Source: Rhynchopus euleeides (lineage: Eukaryota; Euglenozoa; Diplonemea; Diplonemida; Diplonemidae). Taken from it: a stretch of DNA of 64,000 nt. Position 1 is the stretch's first letter. Every line of letters begins with the position of its first letter. Below are positions 25,091-34,983 of this stretch, in pieces. The stretch lies in assembly GCA_963210315.1 (NCBI GenBank), contig OY723241.1:1488001-1552000 (forward strand), written 5' to 3'. The notes under the pieces were generated by a model that searched no databases, had not been told where the DNA came from, and was given only the letters and a program-made list of their open reading frames with translations. The position numbers and the translations under genes were made by a program.

Positions 25091-25405
25091 ACCTGGGCAG
25101 TGTGGCCTGCAGTGGAGGGTGTGCGGGTTGGTGTGGTTATCAAGTTTTAAGGCGGTGTCGCCCTGCACGGGCAGTAGCACCTCCCCTTCAGTATCGTAAC
25201 TCCCTTGCTGCGACAAAGACACTAAATAGTCAGGCCGCTCCAAGAGTCTTGAGGGCTTGTGTGCGGGTTTGTGTGCAGGTGAGTGGTACCTTGTATTTTA
25301 TTGTATTTTATTCAAATCCCGGCGAATAAAATACAATAAAATACAATTTAATAAAATACAATAAAATACAATAAAATACAATTTAATATATTTTTTCCAT
25401 CTTTG

Positions 25406-26033
25406 CCGGTAGACTATCGGGGTCAACGGCTCGGGGGACGTCGAGAAGACATGTGACTTGACCTCTGCGCATATTACCATCCCGGTATCGTGGGAGAAAT
25501 CTGCAGAGTCATCCACCACTGCTTGCAAGGTCCCCGGGCTGGGGGTCACCGCGTACACATCGTCCACAAACGACAACGCCCTCGTGCCCTGCCGGTGCTC
25601 CGCCATGCGCATCCATACACCCACCAGCACGTTGATCAGCACGACGCTAATGGGGCAGCCCTGCATGATGCCGTTGGTTGGCAGGAAGCCCTCTCCGATA
25701 GTGCCGCTTACCCGGAAGTGCCGCTGCATTGACCCGTACGCTGCCCGCAGGGTGCGCAGGACTCGGCCGTCGAAGCCGAGCTCCGCAGCTAGACAGAAGG
25801 TCAGGTCAATCGGCACCGTGTCGAAGCATTTCTTAAAGTCTAGGGCGACACCGTACAGTGGCTGTCCTGTGAGGTGGGCCTCTTCGATCCGTGCTGCCAG
25901 GTGCCAGATGAGGTCCTCCGCGCCGTGGCCAGGTCTGCATCCGTGCAAGTCCTCAGGCGCAATGCTCTCCAGCCACTTCAGCGCAGGCTTCACTCGGATT
26001 GCTGCCCACACCCTGTACAGCACGGGAGTGATG
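25406..26033 (-). pseudogene. LINE copy 2: reverse transcriptase core
   Basis: Contains ITPVLYRVWAAI, DFKKCFDTVP (catalytic Asp), NGIMQGCPISV and the active-site box SFVDDVYA. It is the 5' part of the truncated LINE; the rest lies on the other side of the hAT at 17780-20526. The first 8 bases are the right-hand hAT target duplication. Confidence 0.92.
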
Positions 26034-26051
26034 CTGTGTGTGTGTGTGTGG
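26034..26051. repeat. (TG)9 microsatellite at the 5' junction of LINE copy 2
   Basis: Begins exactly where homology to the full-length LINE stops. Confidence 0.85.
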
Positions 26052-28938
26052 TGATGACCCCCTGTGGGTGCATCGCCGTCCGTTGGGTGTGCCCCCCCTT
26101 CTCCCCCTGCGCTGAACAGCAATATTGGCGTGTGCGTAAAATCACCCCTTCCCCGTGCAGTGTCTTTTGTTGTCATTTGTGGTGCGTGCTGCTATCCCAT
26201 ACCCCAACCACACGCTATATGATGCAACAGCGGCTGTTCGGCTGCCTGCCTCTGCTGTGGTGCAGCCATCAGCGGCAGCAACTTGAATTGTTTCGTACAG
26301 TCTCTGGCGCATTGTTCCACGGGGCTGTGGGGATGCCGTGATGCCCATATCACGAGAAAATGCTATGCGTTTGAAATGATGTTCCAAACGACACAGAGTG
26401 CATGCATGCTGGTCACTCTCATGTCGGGGATTTCACCACACGACATGCGCAGGCGATCAGACCGTTTTACAAATCCAATGGGCAGCAGAATTGTGAGACA
26501 GTCAGTCGTTGACGTGGGCCAGCGCTGGGCACGCTACACCACGATAACAAGTGCACAGCAACATGGGCAGAAAACTCTGATATGCCCGTCTTCCCAACCT
26601 TCTTGTCCCCCCAGGAAGCCGCAGAGGAACCTTTCACAACTCTGATTACCTCCCAACAAAACGTGCGCGCCTAGAGACAAAGGCCCTCCCCAGACCACAC
26701 CAAGCCAACCTCCCAACAAACTACGGCTCGCTGCCGTTGTTAGTCGTTCTGATAATCCTGTTCGGGTTTTTCTTTTGCTGTTTTTGTCTTCTGGTTGCTT
26801 GGGTCCGTCATTTTTTCCCCGTTCGGGCCCGAATCCGGGCTATTGTGGGTTATCGGGTGGGCTACTTGGGTTCCACTCTGGGCCTCCGGCAACATCATTT
26901 TATGCCGCAGTGACAGCATATTGACACAGATCACAAGGCCGTAGATACATCTAGCTACGGAATGATTCAGCAGGGCCCTTGTCCCTTCGACAGACACCAC
27001 CAACACATACCGGGCGGCTGTCCTCTTCCACCGTAGTGCGGTATCGCGTGGGGGGTGCAAGAGAGGTTGGTGCGTGCTCCAAGCTCCCTGTTTTCGGTGT
27101 TCATATTTTCAATGGGTAAGCCCCTTCACGGCCTTCGTCCCGCCTAGATGCTTGCACATTGTGTGGTGTGGGTGTGTGCTGCAGGGCGGTGAGGCCATGT
27201 ACACTTTTAGCAAATCATCATCAACCCCAACGTGCCTCTTTTTGATGATCCCCCCTACCCCCCCTCCTTCCGTCCATCGCTCTCGACAGTTGATGAAACG
27301 CCGTACTTTCCACACAGATGACCGCCCACACACGGAAACCTGCGTCTGTCCTGGCGGGTTTGCCCCTCTTCGGCAACATATTTGCACATTGGTTCTGTCA
27401 GTACCCCCTCTCAACTTGCGGCAGTGGTTCTCAACTTTCTCTTTTGCCTTTGTCGATCCGGCCAGTATGTCTAGGCTGTGTTGCCTGTTGTGTGTCAAAG
27501 TGCGGTGGTGTGCAGTGCAAGTCTCGTCAGCACATCGTGCCTCAATTCGGGCTCATTCCAAGGGACAACATTTTTCTGAATTCGGAGCCACGTTGGTTGC
27601 ACTCCTGTAACTGTGAAGTCGTGCAAGAGAGGGCACACGGCCCTTCTGTGTAGACGGGGCTTTTGGCCATCAGCACAACAACCGCATCAAAACCGGTGAT
27701 GTTAGTTGTCTGATGACATGCAATGCTAGGCTTCACAGAATGTTGTCGAGTATAAAAGTGTCAAGACCCGAGAGCGCCGTAGGTAGGTGATCACAGTAGG
27801 TAGGTATGCATCCAAGCCACAAAAGCAGGCGGCACCACGCCCGCAGGGTGTTGGCTGCCGAAGCAAAACACCTCCAGATGGCACCATATCAATCCTCGCC
27901 GTATGCGGCGACGGATGCGGGCAGTGTATCTTGTGTCCCTTTGGGGTTGGTGTTTGTGTATCGTGCACTTTGCAAATCCATGTTTAGTGAAGTAGACTCT
28001 GAACAAACAAGCCAGCCACAGAGAAAGGCAGAAGACGCAGTCCGTCCCGTGGTTTGCTCTTGCGCCTGTGAGGGAGAAATGCCGCTGTGACTTATTTGAA
28101 TCAGCTCCGCACTGCCGCCTTCTGGCCTCTGCGCTTTGTGTCGAACCATCAGAAATCAAAAAAATGCGTGATCCCGAGCTTTAGTGAGCGTAAACTGCTC
28201 TCGGGTTGCATCGGTGTGTGTGTGGAATGTGCATGTGTGCGGCAATAAATGCCTACTGGTGTTTTTCACGGAAACACGTCAGTCATCGAAATCAAAAAAA
28301 AACCCCACGAAATCAAACCGGAAAAGAGAACCAAAACAGAAACAACCGTTGGGGCGGAGGCCCACCTGTGTCCACACGAGGGAAGCCCCACCCACGCCAC
28401 ACCCATTTGCCGACCCCCCCCTCCCGCCCTGATGTCTCCTACCCATACTCTGTTTGAATCTCAGCAAACAGAATGTACAAAAAAGAAGGGTGGCCGTCTA
28501 CTAAATCGAATGGTAGGTTGGCCCATGATGCACCAAAGGACTTGCCACATCCCCCCCCCCCCTCCTCGGCAGCCCGAGGTTTGCAATGTGCGACAGACGG
28601 TGCAGATGACTCTCCGATATGGTCAAGGAAATGGTGGTGGTGGTGGTGATGTCAGGCGGCGGCGGCGGCGACGGGGCAAATCGAAAACCCCTGGTAGGCG
28701 TGCCTCACGTGCACCTGGGGACGATTGGTAGAGAAATAATACGGGACGGAGTGGCCACACCACACCACCCCCACCCCCCACCCCCCACCCCTCCTCTGCA
28801 TTGATGCGGCATGGCATGTGTGGCATACTCCGTTACACCACACCACACCATACCACCCCCACCCCCACCCCCATCACCCCTCCCCCTTGCCGCCACCTCA
28901 AGCATGCCTCGACCTCCCAACCCCCTCAAGCAAAGATA
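26052..28938. other. Intergenic, no gene recognised
   Basis: Nearly 2.9 kb without a credible gene on either strand. Short open frames lack recognisable content. A CCCCACC/CACACC-rich tract (28750-28890) precedes the deacetylase. Confidence 0.5.
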
Positions 28939-30684
28939 ATGCCGCACCCACCCCACCCCCCGCCTCCGCCTGTCGTCGCCCCGCCTGCAAGCCCTGATAT
29001 TTCCGCGACACTGCCCGCAGGGCAGAGCTGCGACAGCATGGTGATACCCGGCACCGGCGCAGGCGCTGCTCTTGAGGACGGCATGTCGCTGCTGGGCGTG
29101 GTGCACAGCGTGCCCCACCTCGAGGCGACACGGCACCCGCGGCATCCCCGGAGAGGCCTGCTGACACACCTCCTCCTTGAGAGCCTTAAGCTTGTTGAGG
29201 ACTGTGTGATCGAACCCGATGCCTCTGACATGCGTCACGCCATGAAGGAGATGAAGGGCTACCACCATCTCGAATACCTCCGCGCCGCCCGCAAGATGGC
29301 CTCCCGCAACGCCAAGGGCGGGGCGAAACGCCGCAGGCGATGTGCCAGGCAAGGCTCCCCAACCCCATCCTCCTCCTCCTCCACTGGTGTCGGGAACCCC
29401 GACAACTCCGACAGCTCCGACGCCTCGGGGGTGGACGGGGCTTCGCAGAGCAGCGCCGAGGCGTGCGATGCGGGGGACAGCGACACCGCAGCCTGCACCA
29501 TATCTGCGATGGAGAAGGCGCTCGAGATGGACCCCCCTGCCTACGCGCCGCCGCCCCCCAGAGCCCCCGCTCTTGAGGAGGTGGAGGTGCCGTCGCGGCG
29601 TGGGGGTGACCAGGGCAGGCATGGGGGCCGCCTCCTCGACAGGCAGAAGCGGAGGAAGCGTGCCCAATCTGAGCCCGAGGATGAGCTGTTCGCAGAGGAC
29701 TCACCCCGGTTCGGAGGGATGTGGGAGTATATGTGTGGCGTGGCGACGGGGAGTGTTTGTGCGGCGTCGTACCTCTCCAGCAGGCGCCTCCTCCGGGCGG
29801 TGCATTGGGAGGGGGGGCGTCACCACGCGCAGCCCAGCCGTGGGTCTGGGTTTTGCTATGTCGCAGACGTGGTGCTGGCGACGCAGGAGCTGCTCAACAC
29901 CTTCCGCAAGGTGTTGGTTATCGACCTCGATGCGCACCATGGGGATGGCACGCAGACCGCGTTCTACCATTCTGACCGGGTCTTCACCGTGTCACTCCAC
30001 ATCCATGGCCCTGGCATCTACCCCCCGGCGAGCGGATCGCTTTCGGAGCGCGGGGCGCAGAAAGGGTTGGGGTATAACATGAACATCCCGTTGCAGCCGG
30101 GGTGCTCCGACTCCCTCTACCACTATCTGTTCCGCCGCTGCGTCGAGTCGGTGCGGCAGATCTTCCGACCGGAGGCTGTTGTCGTGGTGTGCGGTGCGGA
30201 TGTCCTCCACGGCGACAGCCTCGGGCAGCAGCATGTGTCCCTCCCGTGCATGGTGAAGTGTGTCGCGCATATCCGGGACTGGAACCTCCCGACGCTGCTC
30301 CTGGGTGGTGGGGGGTATGTCGACACCCTGTCAGCCAGGTATTGGGCGTGTCTGACTGCGGTGATGAAGGTGCTGAAAGAGGGTGAGGCAGATGGCGGGG
30401 TGCCGGAGTTCGATCCGTTCGACTCGTCTACCCGCCCCCCAAGCTCTGCGGAGGTGCAGCGGTGCGGCGCTGCGCTGATGGAGGAGGCGGGGCTCCCGGA
30501 GGAGATCCCGCCGGACCACCTCAGCCCCGACGTGTACCGTGAGTTTTCGCCCTTCACGCTTGCGCCCGCGCTGCCCCCGCAGAGGGCAGAGGAGAAGGAT
30601 CCGAACCAGGAGGATGTGCAGCTGATGAGCCATCTGTCCCTCTGCGCGGTGCTGCAGCTCCAGCGGCGCGAGGGGTGGCTGTGA
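28939..30684 (+). CDS. Class I-type histone deacetylase (HDAC8-like)
   Basis: About 581 residues from the ATG at 28939; the upstream in-frame ATGs encode only His/Thr/Pro repeats and are less likely. Zn-dependent lysine deacetylase. Visible: the tandem His of the charge relay (GGRHHAQPSRGSGFCYVAD), metal ligands in DLDAHHGDGTQ and the Asp of CGADVLHGD, and the transition-state Tyr in LLGGGGYVDT; all catalytic positions are kept. N-terminal helices (RRGLLTHLLLESLKLVEDC, HHLEYLRAARKM) match HDAC8. An acidic/basic low-complexity insertion of about 130 residues (about 120-250) separates these from FGGMWEYMCGVATGS, where HDAC8 has only a short loop. Pro-rich N-terminus. Likely nuclear. Confidence 0.94.
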   Translation: MPHPPHPPPPPVVAPPASPDISATLPAGQSCDSMVIPGTGAGAALEDGMSLLGVVHSVPHLEATRHPRHPRRGLLTHLLLESLKLVEDCVIEPDASDMRHAMKEMKGYHHLEYLRAARKMASRNAKGGAKRRRRCARQGSPTPSSSSSTGVGNPDNSDSSDASGVDGASQSSAEACDAGDSDTAACTISAMEKALEMDPPAYAPPPPRAPALEEVEVPSRRGGDQGRHGGRLLDRQKRRKRAQSEPEDELFAEDSPRFGGMWEYMCGVATGSVCAASYLSSRRLLRAVHWEGGRHHAQPSRGSGFCYVADVVLATQELLNTFRKVLVIDLDAHHGDGTQTAFYHSDRVFTVSLHIHGPGIYPPASGSLSERGAQKGLGYNMNIPLQPGCSDSLYHYLFRRCVESVRQIFRPEAVVVVCGADVLHGDSLGQQHVSLPCMVKCVAHIRDWNLPTLLLGGGGYVDTLSARYWACLTAVMKVLKEGEADGGVPEFDPFDSSTRPPSSAEVQRCGAALMEEAGLPEEIPPDHLSPDVYREFSPFTLAPALPPQRAEEKDPNQEDVQLMSHLSLCAVLQLQRREGWL

Positions 30685-30748
30685 ATGAGCAATTTGTGGA
30701 GGGAGGGAGAGTGGGGAGGTGATGATGGTGTTTGGGGGGGGGGGGGTA

Positions 30749-31901
30749 GGGGGGGGTCACTGGGGGGGACAAACCCCAAAATTCCACTTTCCCTCGGAGG
30801 TCATTTTTGGGCCAAAAAAATATGAAAAACCGGTCCAGAATATGTCGGAACCCGGAAATACCCCCACTACAACATGATCTGTGGCCTTGTTACCCTCTCA
30901 GACCCCATCCTAATTTTCCATACCACAACTTGTACCGAGCCCACCCCCGGTGGGCAAGGTCTCATCGTGATCAACATGCAATGGGCCAAGAAAAGCTCTG
31001 TTCCACCCTTCAAAGCTGCCGAGAGGTTCCTGTGGAGTCTATCGGAACAGCGGTGCAAGCCCTGCTGTGAGATAGCGGTGCTGCAGGTCGCAGATATCGC
31101 ACAAGAAGGTACCTACCGGTTGTTGTACCGGAAGCACACCGTGGTGAAGGTGCAGCACAGGTGGCACGGTTGCCCCTGTACGAACATATACTCCACTGCA
31201 GCGCTCGCACCCTAGTGCTGACGTGAGCCGAGGTCGGTGTGGATCGAATTCAAACAGGTGTGGTGCACGACTGGCTGGAGGGTCTCCTCTCGTCAATGAC
31301 AGTACAGCTGATCAGCCGCTTTCAGTGTACAGCCTCAACGGTGACTGCACTCGCACAGGTCACCGCAAGCGGAAGAGTGAATATTGAGGTGGGGAAATCC
31401 CCCTGTACCCTCGGCAGAGGATGTGCGCGCATTTGCGAAGCGACCGCGTCCTCAGACAACTGCCCAGGAAGCGTTCCGGGAGATACTTGCCCCACAAGCA
31501 GGGCGAGATCCGCAGCTTTCTGGGAAGGAAACGGGGTGCTGAATTGATGGATCGCGCCGAGGAGAGCGGGCTCCACCAGGATGAATTCACCATACTTGAG
31601 CTCCAGGAGAACCTCTGGACGATATGTATGCGGAACTTGATACAATGCCTCTTCCCAGTGGTTGTAGTCAAAAAATGACGAAGCCACGCTACTACCCCGA
31701 GGTACAAGTTCTGGTAGGAAAATAAAAAATGGGCGAAAAATGCCTTCCCGGGTGTCAAAAATCACCGAAATGGGCCTAAAACCTGTTTTCCACCACATAT
31801 CGGCCAACAGCTACCCAAAAATAGGCTCTCCGGGGGTCGGAATGGGGGTGTCGGAAAAATTGCTGTTTGTCTACCACTTTTCCTTAGCAGTGACCCCCCC
31901 C
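30749..31901. mobile_element. TA-site TIR element G (family A-like)
   Basis: Ends GGGGGGGGTCACTG and CAGTGACCCCCCCC, bordered by TA (30747-30748 and 31902-31903). The size (1,153 bp) and the GGGGGGGTCA terminus match family A, but the interior differs. Outside its left TA are 13 G. Its right TA is shared with element C. No transposase frame seen. Confidence 0.8.
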
Positions 31902-31903
31902 TA

Positions 31904-32353
31904 GGGCAGTGGTGGCAGCGTACGGCCGTACGGTACGCGTACGCGTACGCGTACGCCGTACGCACTTTCTGAAAATCGCGCTGCGTACGCGTACGCAGAT
32001 TTTGCGTACGGCTGGTATTCCAGGTCTCTCAGCACACAGCAGGCCACCCAGCGGGTGGCTGGGCCCTGACCTTTGATCTTGCCTTTCACAGATGGTTCCT
32101 TGCCGCGCACGTGGCGAATAACTCGCAACACCTGCAAGTACACCCGCAATCACACTGCAAAAGGTACCACTTCCGACTGGAAGGCTCGAAGGCTGCCCCT
32201 GGTACACCTGAGTTCGACTGTCGGATTTGGTGTGCGGCCATGGCCGTCTCCTGTGCTCCATAGACTGCCGTACGCAGCGCCGTACGCGTACGCGTACGCC
32301 GTACGCACTTTTTGAAAATCACGTTGCGTACGCGTACGCAGCCACCACTGCCC
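31904..32353. mobile_element. TA-site TIR element C (CTAGGGCAGTG family)
   Basis: Ends GGGCAGTGGTGGC and GCCACCACTGCCC, bordered by TA (31902-31903, 32354-32355). Both arms are arrays of the self-complementary hexamer CGTACG/TACGCG followed by CGCAGATTTT or its mirror. 12 G follow the right TA. Related to element B (39002-39596). No coding. Confidence 0.85.
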
Positions 32354-32367
32354 TAGGGGGGGGGGGG

Positions 32368-33725
32368 CGGTGGGGTTCGTTCGCGTGTGTGTCACCGGGT
32401 GGCGCCAGCACTTTTCAAAAAATATTCACGCGTGTGTGTCAGTGGGTCGTTGTGCCAACTTGTGGTCAAAGTGTACACAGCGGGTCCTCTGCGGGCCGCA
32501 CAACGAGTTCCCGCGTGTGCGACAGAGGTATCCTGACACCAGAGTTCGTTCCCTCTCCTCTTGTGGTAGTTCATAGATATATCCCCGGTGCTGCCATGCT
32601 ACAGCGCATGTCTGTGGGGTTCACATTACCGCATGCTAGGCGCCCCCTACAACACAGAAGCAACTGCGATCGCCAGGCGGGGCCTATGTATACACAGCAG
32701 CGATTGCACCAAGGACATGATGTGATCAGCGCAGTAAGGCGAACCCACCGGGTCGCATTGGGTGTTGGGGGTGCATAATCCTACATACGCAACAGTGCGC
32801 CCCAACCCCCTGCAGCCTGGGCAGGGGAGCGGGGGGGGGGGGGGAGTGATGGTGCCGGTATGCACGTCCGTCGTTGGCGTGCTATGCCCCGGTGGAAATG
32901 TTTCCGTCAAAAATTCTCACCCCACCCCACCCCAACCGTTCGTCCTTCTCCCATCACCCCGCCACCCCCCCCTCCCCCCCGACTCTGGTGGACATATCTC
33001 TGCCTCTGCGTCACACCCTTCCCCCCTCTCTCTTCCCAAAGCCATCTCCGGCCCCCCCAGACAGACACTCGGCACCGGTGACTCTGCGCTCCAGCAGAAG
33101 AGTAAATTAAAATTGAAAGAAGGGCAGTTTATGCTCTCTGTGTCAAAGCGAGTCAAGCATCCGCATAAAAAGAATAATTCGTTGCCTGAATCCCGTTGGT
33201 TGTGTGCCCCCAAACAGGCGCCTCGAGAGAAGGGGTTTTTTGAGTGTTCTCAATTGCACACTCTGCCTCTCCGCACAGTGCATTGGCTCTGTGGTGGTGA
33301 TGCTAGATGTGTGGGTGTTTCGCACCCACGGGCAGATGAGTAAAAATTAAAAAGACTCGCATTTTTTTTTTGGGGGGGGGGGGGGGGGCATTTCGCTATA
33401 GTGCCGAAAAACGGCATGTCGCCGTGTTTTTTTGGCGAATTTTCCCTTCTCATTTTAGAGGGGGGGGGGGACCATCCGCCGAACCCTTTTATTGCCGAAA
33501 AAATGCCAAGCTAGCGAATGCCCCCCCCCCCCTTTTTAACTCCATCCCCCCCCCTCCCCCGTAAAGATTGTGGAAGGCACCCGCTTTCTATTTTTTGATC
33601 CACCCATCCCACCCCCCCCCCCCCCCCCGCGCGTTTCCCCTGCATCCGTTATATTTTAGATCCGCTATTTCTGGGGGTGAGGCCCTGTCCTCCCCCCCCT
33701 ATATTTTTCAGGTGAGACGCACTCG

Positions 33726-33756
<31 letters not shown>

Positions 33757-34983
33757 AGAAAAGCGTTGCTTTGCCAGAACTCGCTCGCTCGCTGTGTGCG
33801 TCCTCTCCCCCCCCACCTTTCGCACAGCAGGCGAGAGGGGGGGGGGGGAAGTGACACCGCAGAAGCAAAGTCCAATTGATAGAGGAAGAGAGAGAGGGGG
33901 GGGGCTGGCAGCAAATTTTTTTTCGTTCAGGTAGATTCGGTCTGTGTTGATTCCTGCTCCCCACGGCAGCTCCCCCCCCTTCCCACTTCCGAGGTCGCGC
34001 TGCCGCTTTGTATTCTATTTTGAAGTAAGGCGGGTGCGGTTTTGCCGGATCCCCTTTTCGACCCAAAACTAAAGAAAACGTAGAAAACTGCAAAAAGCGG
34101 GAAGCCATCTCCAAGCGTGTGTGTGTGGTGCCAGCCAAAGAAAATACTGTCCCGACGACTCTCGTGGCAAGCAAAAGAAACCCCGAAAGGCGAAGCACCA
34201 TTCAATCAAGGACCCACCACTGTGTGCCTCTCTGCACTGCAACCCACAGCAGCACGGATGGCCATACCCAAACAACGAGAAAGGTGTCGCAAGAGGGGCT
34301 GCGGCACGTGCCGAGGCCCCTTCCTCCCTTCCTATCCTCCTTGCCGCCTTTCTCATCCCTGGGGATGCTGTCCTTGCCCTGACGGGTGCCAACTGGCACC
34401 GCATCCACATTTATCTGGGCAGCCCTGGCTGTCTGTTGGTGGTTTGCGAGAGAACCCTCATGACAGATATTCTGGGATATTTTATCTGCAGCGCAGCAAC
34501 AGCAGCACACCTCATTGAGGCACGCAATCAGGAAATGGCGCCATCTCCCGACGAGGTTCTCCAGCTGGTTAGAAGGGGGGAATCACGAAAGGACAGCAGC
34601 ACCAGGGCGCACCCCTGATGCAGACCGCTGCGAGGCAGATGCGCTTGTCGGGATGGGAAGTGCGGCTCCAGCCCCAGCCGCCAGAGGGTGGGGTCGGGTG
34701 GGGGTGATGTATGGACTGCACGGATGCAACACAGAACTCATATTGCAAAGCAGCCCTGCCGGACCCCACCCCCCCACCCCCCCCCCCCCCCCTCCTCTTC
34801 TCACACCATCAGCGGGGCTTTTCAGTGCGAGGATCCACGTCACCCCACACACCCACACCTCCCACCCCTCCACCCAAACCCCGCAGGACAGAGGAGCGTT
34901 AGAACCCCCCACCCCCCCTCTCCCTCCTCTCCACCCCGTCTGCCTCGCCTCCAGCAGGGGACAGCAGGCCGGCGTCTGCCAAG
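32368..34983. other. Intergenic, homopolymer-rich, no gene recognised
   Basis: Contains many long C and G runs (about 32831-32844, 33372-33388, 33460-33470, 33521-33532, 33612-33628, 33838-33847, 34779-34792) and a (GT)13 tract at about 33726-33752. A weak 165-codon frame ending at 34618 has no recognisable content. The pyrimidine-rich stretch before 34984 is the likely tepsin 5' UTR. Confidence 0.5.

Larger units (their letters stand above)
20527..25405 (-). mobile_element. hAT DNA transposon, 4,879 bp
   Basis: TIRs CAAAGATGGAAAAATA and its imperfect complement, starting with the CA typical of hATs, and an 8-bp duplication CCGGTAGA at 20519-20526 and 25406-25413. It carries a BED finger/hATC transposase gene on the - strand. 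Both subterminal regions consist of AATAAAATAC-like decamers; the left one is a long array. At least three smaller elements (20577-21553, 21817-21925, 22074-22402) have inserted in the left half, so the transposon is older than they are. Confidence 0.95.
17780..26033 (-). mobile_element. LINE, 5'-truncated copy 2, interrupted by a hAT
   Basis: Same family as the full copy at 41550-50150. The 3' part (17780-20526) holds the post-RT region, RNase H and Cys/His tail; the 5' part (25414-26033) holds the reverse transcriptase core. A hAT (20527-25405) with an 8-bp target duplication splits it. Truncation falls just upstream of the RT motif ITPVLYRVW. Both outer junctions are (GT)n on the + strand. 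Both segments are open, so the copy is recent or was recently active. Confidence 0.92.

Noticed and set aside
26740-27060. 106-codon frame on the - strand
   Set aside because: Isolated, no family resemblance, and not supported by neighbouring exons.
28250-28800. CRISPR-like or satellite repeat in the CCACC/CACACC-rich stretch
   Set aside because: Simple low-complexity sequence with no constant repeat-spacer structure, in a eukaryotic genome.
34121-34618. 165-codon frame upstream of tepsin
   Set aside because: No recognisable domain, composition like intergenic DNA, no splice support.
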